12,122 nucleotides of DNA from Clostridia bacterium (lineage in GTDB: Bacteria; Bacillota; Clostridia; DUPQ01). The notes under the pieces were generated by a model. It searched no databases and was not told where the DNA came from. It saw only the letters and a program-made list of their open reading frames with translations. The translations under genes and the position numbers were made by a program. Each line of letters starts with the position of its first letter. Positions within the stretch are counted from its first letter, which is position 1. Of this stretch, positions 6,522-12,122 are shown in pieces. The stretch lies in NCBI GenBank assembly GCA_028690885.1, contig JAQVAJ010000006.1, forward strand, positions 3,964 to 16,085. Direction: 5' to 3'.

Positions 6522-8149
6522 TAACTTTTTCCCACTTCCAATATTTCTATATGCTTATCTATGTGCGTGAACCCAGTATAATATATTGTAAATGAGTTCA
6601 TGCTCTTTTGTACAGAGCCTCTCATGATATCATGATAGATATGGCTGTTATGCGTATTAGTTATCCTTAGTGTGTTATTATCTTTTTGTATATCTATATC
6701 TGCTTCTTTAAAGGTCATATGCTTTCCGGCTTGTCCTTCATATTCATTATTCTGATTTTTTACTGAACAAGGCGCGCTAAAGCAAAACTCAACCTTATAT
6801 GGAACCTGATCCATTCCTTCTGTTCTTATGTCTAGTTCAACTTTAGAGTCGTGCAAAGTAATTTTAACATGATATGTTAATTGAACCTGATTTATAATTG
6901 GTCTTTTTGAATGGTCCATGTCTTTCCATTTTGATGTTTCTGGCTTATCCGGTAAAGGACCACGATATCTTCCTTCACCTGTCATAGTCATATAGTATGT
7001 TTCATCATCTATTTTCTTGATGTCTGCCGGTACAAACTGCGCAACAGCAAAAAATGAAGCACATATTCTTACAAAACATCTTAAGTTGCCTTTTTGAATA
7101 AAAAGGAAATTTGGAGATCTTGTAAGCAGTGTAACTGAAAAATCATCATTCTTCCTTCTGACTATATCCTTATGAAATATATTGAAAGTTATAGGACGAT
7201 CACCTAACACAGGTTCATATGACATAAGTTCAGGGTTAAGAAGAAACGGCCATAATATGCTCGGTCCTCTGTCTACCCTGCTTTTTATATTCCTGAATAT
7301 ATCATCAGCCATTCTGGCAAAAACAGGATTCTTAAGCAGATAAGACATATACATGTATGCATGATAAAATCCATCAGGATAAAAAGATGCGGATACATCC
7401 CCTTCCTGTTTATCTTTTCTGTTTGAGTTTTGTGTAAACATGGTAAAATCCGGTTCAATGTAATACAGCATCAGTTCAAGATTTCTTCTTACGCATTCAA
7501 GATAGTAATTATCCTTAGTCTCTTCTGCGATTATTATGAAAGCATTATCACATTCTCTGTTATACATCGGGGATCTTTCAGTATATTCACCAAATTCATC
7601 AATATCCACACCCTCTTTAAGATAGCCATATGCAAAGTCTGTTAATCCTTTGTTTTTGACTATACTATATAAAAGCAGAGCAGAAGATGATCCCATCCAT
7701 CTGTGATTAGGCGTTATTGTACCTCCATTTGATATGCCTTTAGCAGGAAGTTCAAGGTATTCTCTAAGTTTGTCTTTTAAAGCTATCTGTTCTTTTGTTT
7801 GTGCATATTTTTCCATTATCCTATAAGCCCTTGAAAGATATATGCTTACCAAAATGGGAGGAGCACAGTAGTCGCTCTCTCGGTTATCCACCGTAAAATC
7901 CGGCCTGTGAGCTGTATAGAGATAATCAATCATACAGTTCATAAGGTATATAAGCCGGGAATCATTATGATATATACTGTCAACACAATAATATCCTGAA
8001 GCTATTGTTTCTATAGGAACACTGTTATTGGCATAATCCGGATAGCCATATGCCCCGTACATGACTTTTTCTTCATAATTGAATGTCTTAAGGTAGTGTT
8101 CTATTGCAGATTCATTTCCCTTGACTATGTCTTTATAATGAGACTTCAT
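6521..8149 (-). CDS. heparinase II/III-like putative polysaccharide or oligosaccharide lyase, paralog A
   Basis: The 542-residue protein has no signal peptide and so is predicted cytoplasmic. Residues about 1-310 look all-helical with repeating aromatic motifs, as in an (alpha/alpha)-toroid. Residues about 320-542 look like a beta-sandwich, the architecture of heparinase II/III and alginate lyase families. Candidate active-site residues are Asn148-His149 in TPNHRW, Tyr196 in ERSPMYN and His326 in IFHKD. Their order (Asn-His, Tyr, then a beta-domain His) resembles that lyase superfamily, but the assignment is inferred. It aligns without gaps to the gene just upstream (8153-9781), about 48% identical by hand count. 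The start has AAAGGAAG 8 nt upstream and lies 3 nt after the upstream stop. The substrate is unknown; a hydrolase or epimerase of similar fold remains possible. Confidence 0.65.
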   Translation of the reverse strand: MKSHYKDIVKGNESAIEHYLKTFNYEEKVMYGAYGYPDYANNSVPIETIASGYYCVDSIYHNDSRLIYLMNCMIDYLYTAHRPDFTVDNRESDYCAPPILVSIYLSRAYRIMEKYAQTKEQIALKDKLREYLELPAKGISNGGTITPNHRWMGSSSALLLYSIVKNKGLTDFAYGYLKEGVDIDEFGEYTERSPMYNRECDNAFIIIAEETKDNYYLECVRRNLELMLYYIEPDFTMFTQNSNRKDKQEGDVSASFYPDGFYHAYMYMSYLLKNPVFARMADDIFRNIKSRVDRGPSILWPFLLNPELMSYEPVLGDRPITFNIFHKDIVRRKNDDFSVTLLTRSPNFLFIQKGNLRCFVRICASFFAVAQFVPADIKKIDDETYYMTMTGEGRYRGPLPDKPETSKWKDMDHSKRPIINQVQLTYHVKITLHDSKVELDIRTEGMDQVPYKVEFCFSAPCSVKNQNNEYEGQAGKHMTFKEADIDIQKDNNTLRITNTHNSHIYHDIMRGSVQKSMNSFTIYYTGFTHIDKHIEILEVGKS

Positions 8150-8152
8150 CTT

Positions 8153-9781
8153 TTATACTTCCTTTGTTCCTATTATATCAATTTTTTTATCAATATGTGT
8201 AAAACCAGTGTAATATACAGTAAAGGCACCTTTACTTGGAGGAATTGAACCTCTCATATCCTTGTGATAGGTATGGTTACAGAAACTGTTAGTAAATTTA
8301 AGAGCGTCTTGACCCTTTGATATTAAAATTTCTTCAGCATTTACACAAAGATTACCATCTGGCTCACCGGCTATAATCTCATTATTAAATTTAGCTGTTA
8401 CAGGAGCGCTTAAGCAGAATTCAATCTTCATCGGCACATTGTCACATTCTTCTGTTCTGACATTTAAAACTGCTCTGTCATTTTCAATTTTTACGGTAAC
8501 AGTATATTCTAAATCAATCATATTATTTACAGGCCTTAAGGAATGATCCATCTCTTTCCATTTTGATGTAGAAGGTTTTTCTGACATTGGACCGTAATAC
8601 TCACCGTGAGCTTTCATTTTCATCTGATATGTATTATCTTCTATCTTATTTATTTCCAATGGCTTAAACTGAGCTACTGCAAAGAAAGATGCGCATATCC
8701 TGACAAAACATCTTAAATCGCCTTTTTGTACAAACAAAAAGTTTGGTGACCTTGTTATGAGCGTCGCAGAAAAATCGTCTTTTTTGAATCTAACAATATC
8801 TTTATGGAAGATGTTATATGATGTTGGATAATCTTCTAGTACCGGATCAAAATCTAAAAGTTCAGGGTAAAGCATATACATATGCAAAAGCCCAGGACCT
8901 CTGCCATGTTTTTCAACAATACTGTTATATATATCATCTGCAAATTTAGCATATTGTCCATTCTTAGTTATATATGCCATATGAGCATATGTATAATACA
9001 GATAATTTGGAGGTGTTATTGCATTAATATCCCCTTCGTGCTTATCCTGTCTGTTGGAGTTCTGGGTAAATACAGTGAAATTTGGTTCTATGTAGTTAAA
9101 CATGAGATCCATATTCTTCTTTGCATATTCAAGATATTCCATTTTCCCTGTTTCCAAAGCGATTTGCATAAAGGATGTATCACATACTTCATTGTAATGA
9201 GGTGACCTTTCAGTAAATTCACCAAACTCATCCATATCAATACCTTCATTTAAATATGCTTCACCCATTTTCCTTAATTCATCACTTTTTAGAATATTAG
9301 CCATCATCATCATTGCAGATGTGCCAATCCATCTGTGATTTGGAGTGTGAATTCCTCCATTAAGCAAAGATTTTTCCACTTTGGGAAGATACTCTCTGTA
9401 CCTTCTTAGAAAATCCTTTTCCCTGTCAGTCTGAGCATATTTGTCAATTATTCTGTATGCTCTTGCCATATTTATAGCTTCAAATAACGGAGCGCAGTAA
9501 AAATTGCTTTCCATCATATCAATAGTGTAATTTGGTCTGTGGAGAGAATCAATGAATGTTAAAACATCATTCATTAAGTCTAATACCTGACTATTTTTAT
9601 AGTGTTTGCTGTCACTACAGAAATATCCAGAAGCAAGCGTGTCCAGTGAAGTGCTGTTAGCTCCATAACTTGCATAACCATAACCATTCTTGATTGCCTT
9701 TATCTTTTCATCAAACCGACTTAAAAGCCAATCTATTGATGCCTCATTGCCTCTTACGTTTCCTAAATAATGTTTTTTCAT
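8153..9781 (-). CDS. heparinase II/III-like putative polysaccharide or oligosaccharide lyase, paralog B
   Basis: This 542-residue protein has exactly the length of its downstream paralog and keeps all candidate active-site residues at the same numbers: Asn148-His149 (TPNHRW), Glu191 and Tyr196 (ERSPHYN), His326 (IFHKD). Other shared blocks are DEFGE (184-188), FTQNSNR (238-244) and TSKWK near 405-409. Residues 341-372 differ at only 3 of 32 positions from paralog A and include CFVRICASFFAVAQF. The predicted layout is an N-terminal helical toroid and a C-terminal beta-sandwich, without signal peptide or membrane segment. The ATG lies 4 nt after the stop of the ROK kinase gene, with only a weak GAGTGA ribosome site, so it is probably translated by coupling. 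The divergence of about half the residues suggests an old duplication with specialised substrates. Confidence 0.65.
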   Translation of the reverse strand: MKKHYLGNVRGNEASIDWLLSRFDEKIKAIKNGYGYASYGANSTSLDTLASGYFCSDSKHYKNSQVLDLMNDVLTFIDSLHRPNYTIDMMESNFYCAPLFEAINMARAYRIIDKYAQTDREKDFLRRYREYLPKVEKSLLNGGIHTPNHRWIGTSAMMMMANILKSDELRKMGEAYLNEGIDMDEFGEFTERSPHYNEVCDTSFMQIALETGKMEYLEYAKKNMDLMFNYIEPNFTVFTQNSNRQDKHEGDINAITPPNYLYYTYAHMAYITKNGQYAKFADDIYNSIVEKHGRGPGLLHMYMLYPELLDFDPVLEDYPTSYNIFHKDIVRFKKDDFSATLITRSPNFLFVQKGDLRCFVRICASFFAVAQFKPLEINKIEDNTYQMKMKAHGEYYGPMSEKPSTSKWKEMDHSLRPVNNMIDLEYTVTVKIENDRAVLNVRTEECDNVPMKIEFCLSAPVTAKFNNEIIAGEPDGNLCVNAEEILISKGQDALKFTNSFCNHTYHKDMRGSIPPSKGAFTVYYTGFTHIDKKIDIIGTKEV

Positions 9782-9785
9782 AAAA

Positions 9786-10733
9786 TCACTCGACGAGCAT
9801 TGCTGCTCCTACGATACCTGCATCATTACCCATTTGTGCGATTACTAATGTTGATGCAGGCGTTTCCTCCCTTGTATATTTATATTTTTCTATATATTCT
9901 TTCAATGGATTCAATAATCTTTCACCCTCATTGCATACACCGCCGCCAATAGCAATAACCTGTGGCTGGAATATGTTTATTATATTAACAAGTCCTTCTC
10001 CGACATATTTTATATATGTATCACATACGTCTTTTGCAACCTTGTCTCCCATTCTCTCCGCTTCAAAAGGTGTTCTGGCACTAATATTGTCTAAATTATT
10101 ATTGCATGCCTTCCATATGAGGGAGTCTTTGTTTAAAAGAGCAGCTCTCTTTGTCTGAGATATAAGAGCAGTTGCAGAAGCATAAGCTTCGTAACAGCCA
10201 TTTCTTCCGCATGTACATGCTTCGCCGTCCATTACCAGTGTATGATGTCCAAGCTCAGCAGCGGCAAAATTAAAACCACTATAAACTCTATTGTCAATAA
10301 CCACTCCGCTGCCGACTCCTGTACCTAAAGTTATTGTAACTGAACATGATGTGTTTTTACTTGCTCCGCATACACTTTCAGCAAGCGCTGCTACATTTGC
10401 ATCATTATCAATATATACCGGAAGATTAAAATACTTCTGAAGCTCTTTGCGTATATTTACATTCCTCATGCCTAAATTATTGTTATATATTAATATGCCA
10501 TTTGTCTTGTCGGGAGTCCCAGGACATCCTACGCCAATCCTGCTAACATTTTTTTCATCAATGTTTGCTTCACCAAGCAGTCTTTTACATAAATCAGCCA
10601 TATCTGCAATTACAGCTTCATATCCTCGTTCACTTTTGGTAGGAACTTTGTCTTTTATTACTATGTTCCCTAATTCATCTACTACTCCGGCTTTTATTGC
10701 CGTACCACCAAGGTCTATTCCAATACTATACAT
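9786..10733 (-). CDS. glcK: ROK family sugar kinase, probable glucokinase
   Basis: The 315-residue protein phosphorylates a hexose, probably glucose, with ATP in the cytoplasm. It has the phosphate-binding DLGGTAIKAG (7-16) and CPGTPD (70-75). It also has IDNDANVAALAE with catalytic Asp111, TLGTGVGSG (135-143), and the ROK signature ELGHH (160-164) followed by CTCGRNGCYE. His163, Cys173, Cys175 and Cys180 form the usual structural zinc site. YASATAL directly after it is typical of glucokinase-like ROK proteins of Firmicutes. There is no N-terminal DNA-binding domain, so it is a kinase rather than a ROK repressor. A consensus AAAGGAG lies 6 nt before the ATG and the gene starts 11 nt after the ecfT stop. 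Substrate is not certain: the neighbouring lyase-like genes leave open another hexose or an aminosugar. Confidence 0.88.
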   Translation of the reverse strand: MYSIGIDLGGTAIKAGVVDELGNIVIKDKVPTKSERGYEAVIADMADLCKRLLGEANIDEKNVSRIGVGCPGTPDKTNGILIYNNNLGMRNVNIRKELQKYFNLPVYIDNDANVAALAESVCGASKNTSCSVTITLGTGVGSGVVIDNRVYSGFNFAAAELGHHTLVMDGEACTCGRNGCYEAYASATALISQTKRAALLNKDSLIWKACNNNLDNISARTPFEAERMGDKVAKDVCDTYIKYVGEGLVNIINIFQPQVIAIGGGVCNEGERLLNPLKEYIEKYKYTREETPASTLVIAQMGNDAGIVGAAMLVE

Positions 10734-10744
10734 AAAAAGCTCCT

Positions 10745-11542
10745 TTATAATGCATATTGCAGCACAAGGGCAGCTGCAACAAATAAAATATATACTATAA
10801 AGATGGACAGGTCAATGCTTGTATATTTTAATTCACTGATGCTTGTCCTACCTTCTGAACCATGATAACACCTTGAATCCATAGCTACTGCTAAATCATC
10901 AGCTCTTTTGAATGACGATATGAATAGAGGTATCAGAATAGGGATAAAGCTTTTTGCTCTTTGGAATATATTCCCTGTTCCTATATCTGCACCTCTGGCT
11001 GCTTGAGCCTTCATTATCTTCTCAGTCTCTTCCATCAATGTAGGTATAAATCTCAACGCTATGGAAATCATCATAGCTATTTCTGCTGTCGGGACTTTAA
11101 TGTATTTCAAAGGTGACATCAATCTTTCTATACCTACTGTCAGGACCAAAGGAGTAGTAGTATATGTCATTAGAGAGCCTGCTGATATTAAAAGAAGAAT
11201 TCTGACACTTACAAGAGCTGATGTGACTAATCCCTCTTTTGTGATAGTTATAATCCAGAATGTATATAATGGTGTTCCGGTCGCAAAGAAAATATTTAAA
11301 ATCATTGTAAAGATTACTATATATATCACTGGCTTGAGTCCTTTTAGTGCATATCTTAGACTTACTTTAGACACTAAAAAGGCTGAAATAACAAAAATAG
11401 CAGCTAATAACAATGCATAGAATGAATCAAGAATCAGCAATAAAACCATTGTTAATATGGTTATTGCTATTTTCAGTCGTGGGTCTGCTTTATGCACAAC
11501 CGACTCACCTGGTATGTATTGCCCTATTGTTATGCCCTGCAC
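10745..11542 (-). CDS. ecfT: energy-coupling factor transporter transmembrane protein EcfT
   Basis: The 265-residue membrane protein couples ATPase subunits to substrate-binding S components in ECF vitamin/metal uptake transporters. It begins with QGITIGQYIPGESVVHKADPR, typical of EcfT, followed by several hydrophobic segments. The two cytoplasmic coupling motifs are AQAARGAD (Ala182-Arg183-Gly184) and AMDSRCYHG (Ser223-Arg224-Cys225, where many members have Ala-Arg-Gly). A last membrane helix ends the protein. A frame open to a TTG at 11560 exists, but that TTG precedes the perfect AAGGAGG ribosome site, which lies 6 nt before the GTG at 11542; the GTG is therefore the start. No EcfA1/A2 ATPase or S component gene is in the window, so it must share partners encoded elsewhere. 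It is the first gene of the operon, with its own promoter. Confidence 0.9.
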   Translation of the reverse strand: MQGITIGQYIPGESVVHKADPRLKIAITILTMVLLLILDSFYALLLAAIFVISAFLVSKVSLRYALKGLKPVIYIVIFTMILNIFFATGTPLYTFWIITITKEGLVTSALVSVRILLLISAGSLMTYTTTPLVLTVGIERLMSPLKYIKVPTAEIAMMISIALRFIPTLMEETEKIMKAQAARGADIGTGNIFQRAKSFIPILIPLFISSFKRADDLAVAMDSRCYHGSEGRTSISELKYTSIDLSIFIVYILFVAAALVLQYAL

Positions 11543-11548
11543 TTCAAG

Positions 11549-11555
11549 CCTCCTT
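11549..11555 (-). promoter_or_regulatory. ecfT ribosome binding site setting a GTG start
   Basis: The minus strand reads AAGGAGG, a full anti-16S match, followed by a 6-nt spacer CTTGAA and the GTG at 11540-11542. This decides the start of ecfT six codons downstream of the longest open frame. Confidence 0.85.
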
Positions 11556-11568
11556 ACCAATCCGATAG

Positions 11569-11598
11569 ATTATATCAAAAAAATCATGGATTTTACAA
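11569..11598 (-). promoter_or_regulatory. extended -10 promoter of the ecfT-kinase-lyase operon
   Basis: On the minus strand, TGATATAAT is an extended -10 (TG-N-TATAAT, the hexamer at 11569-11574). An upstream TTGTAA (11593-11598, 4 of 6) lies at 18-bp spacing. The predicted start near 11562 leaves about 20 nt of leader before the GTG. The -35 box abuts the thioesterase stop codon at 11600. A short AAAATC...GATTTT inverted repeat and T-run within the spacer could give weak readthrough control from the thioesterase gene. Confidence 0.65.
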
Positions 11599-11599
11599 C

Positions 11600-12073
11600 T
11601 TAAGTGCATTCAGATACTTTTTTTCTTTCTTTTCTCAAAATATATCTTTTCTTTCCCATTTCCCAATCACATTTTTCTTCTTCAGTTTCAATAATAAGAC
11701 CTGGAACTTCAGCTGGTCTCTCAAACTCATCCAATGCAACCATAACGACATAAGCCTCATTTATGAGCTTCTTTTCCCCGCTTAAGTCTTCAACATATGA
11801 TTTAACGCATACCTCCATTGAAGTCCTTCCAACATATGTAACTTTCGCAGTAAGAAGAACAGTATCATTTGCATATGCAGGTCCTTTGAACTCCAATGAA
11901 TCCACTGCTACTGTTGTAACATTTCTGTTTGAATGCCTTCTTGCTGCAATAGCAGCTGTTACGTCTATCCATTCCATCATCTGCCCTCCAAACAGCCTTG
12001 AATTACCATTAAGAGTACATTGTGTAAGTATCTGTGCTTGTTCAGTATATGAGTCCTTAACATGTTTTTTCAT
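11600..12073 (-). CDS. acyl-CoA thioesterase, hotdog fold
   Basis: The 157-residue protein hydrolyses acyl-CoA to free acid and CoA in the cytoplasm. The hallmark of the YciA/BACH-type hotdog family is seen in NGNSRLFGGQMMEWID (22-37), with conserved Asn24 and catalytic Asp37 on the central helix. It is followed by AAIAARRHSN and the strand segment VDSLEFKGPAYANDTV. The length is that of a single hotdog domain. The open frame reaches 12115, but the ATG at 12073 has AAGGAG at 6 nt and begins at the usual family start. The C-terminus is rich in Lys/Arg/Glu (KKRYILRKERKK). It is likely monocistronic, since a promoter for the next operon starts at its stop codon. Acyl chain preference cannot be inferred. 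Confidence 0.9.
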   Translation of the reverse strand: MKKHVKDSYTEQAQILTQCTLNGNSRLFGGQMMEWIDVTAAIAARRHSNRNVTTVAVDSLEFKGPAYANDTVLLTAKVTYVGRTSMEVCVKSYVEDLSGEKKLINEAYVVMVALDEFERPAEVPGLIIETEEEKCDWEMGKKRYILRKERKKVSECT

Positions 12074-12079
12074 ATATTT

Positions 12080-12100
12080 CTCCTTCTTTATGCTAGTATA
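12080..12100 (-). promoter_or_regulatory. thioesterase ribosome site and possible -10 box
   Basis: AAGGAG at 12080-12085 sits 6 nt before the ATG at 12073 and fixes the start. TATACT at 12095-12100 (5 of 6) is a possible -10 hexamer. It would give a short leader of about 15 nt. A matching -35 box would fall at the window edge and cannot be judged. Confidence 0.4.
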
Positions 12101-12116
12101 ATTGCTCAACAGCAAT
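12101..12116. repeat. perfect hairpin directly upstream of the possible thioesterase -10 box
   Basis: ATTGCT, 4-nt loop, AGCAAT forms a perfect 6-bp inverted repeat abutting the TATACT box. It could be an operator in the promoter spacer. On the plus strand it is followed by AGTTTT, so it could also be part of a terminator for a plus-strand transcript. The window ends here, so neither can be settled. Confidence 0.35.
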
Positions 12117-12122
12117 AGTTTT

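Noticed and set aside
8882..9205. 107-codon open frame on the plus strand inside paralog B
   Set aside because: It lies wholly antisense to a well-supported conserved gene, has no ribosome site and its translation shows no domain; it is a shadow.
10447..10800. 117-codon plus-strand frame over the ROK kinase and ecfT end
   Set aside because: It is antisense to two conserved genes and spans their junction; low-complexity hydrophobic translation without family features.
11061..11420. 119-codon plus-strand frame inside ecfT
   Set aside because: Antisense shadow of hydrophobic codons of a membrane protein gene.
11543..11560. TTG start for ecfT six codons upstream
   Set aside because: It precedes the AAGGAGG ribosome site that serves the GTG at 11542, and would lie within about 2 nt of the predicted transcription start.
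11576..11596. Intrinsic terminator between the thioesterase gene and ecfT
   Set aside because: The stem is only 6 bp (AAAATC/GATTTT) with a 3-nt loop and one G-C pair; the same bases are better explained as the promoter spacer.
11763..12101. 112-codon plus-strand frame over the thioesterase gene
   Set aside because: Antisense to the conserved hotdog domain; no promoter, ribosome site or recognisable domain.

Overview
This is a low-GC (roughly one-third G+C by eye) stretch of bacterial chromosome. Gene content, Shine-Dalgarno sites and protein style fit an anaerobic member of the class Clostridia, most likely Lachnospiraceae: a divergent topoisomerase ParE/ParC pair, a DHHW-family protein, a ROK glucokinase with a CxCG zinc motif, an EcfT protein, and AAGGAG-type ribosome binding sites about 6 nt from starts. 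The taxonomic call is inference. Apart from one truncated gene at the left edge, all genes are on the minus strand. There is no phage, transposon, CRISPR, tRNA or rRNA gene, and no gene-free gap above about 135 bases.

Layout, left to right: (1) 1-248, the C-terminal end of a plus-strand DHHW-family protein, converging on galU across a 110-bp AT-rich gap. (2) 359-5468, a minus-strand operon transcribed parE -> parC -> galU from a good sigma-A type promoter (TTGAAA-17-TATAAT, 5504-5532). Gaps are 3 and 10 nt. (3) 5604-11542, a tightly packed minus-strand operon transcribed ecfT -> ROK kinase -> lyase-like B -> lyase-like A -> zinc-dependent phospholipase C-like protein. Junctions are 11, 4, 3 and -1 nt, and an extended -10 promoter lies at 11569-11598. 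(4) 11600-12073, a single hotdog-fold acyl-CoA thioesterase gene.

How the genes fit together: ParE and ParC are the two halves of a type IIA topoisomerase, and GalU makes UDP-glucose for envelope and exopolysaccharide synthesis. The convergent DHHW protein belongs to a family linked to extracellular polysaccharide modification. The most unusual part is the 6-kb operon. It contains two 542-residue paralogs that align almost without gaps at about 48% identity (counted by hand). They resemble cytoplasmic heparinase II/III-like (alpha/alpha)-toroid lyases, and they sit between a sugar kinase/ECF transmembrane subunit and a phospholipase C-fold protein that has a full set of candidate zinc ligands but no signal peptide. 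The combination suggests intracellular processing of an imported oligosaccharide or glycoconjugate, but the substrate cannot be read from the sequence. I did not find an unequivocally new system; this operon and the divergent topoisomerase pair are the best candidates for follow-up.
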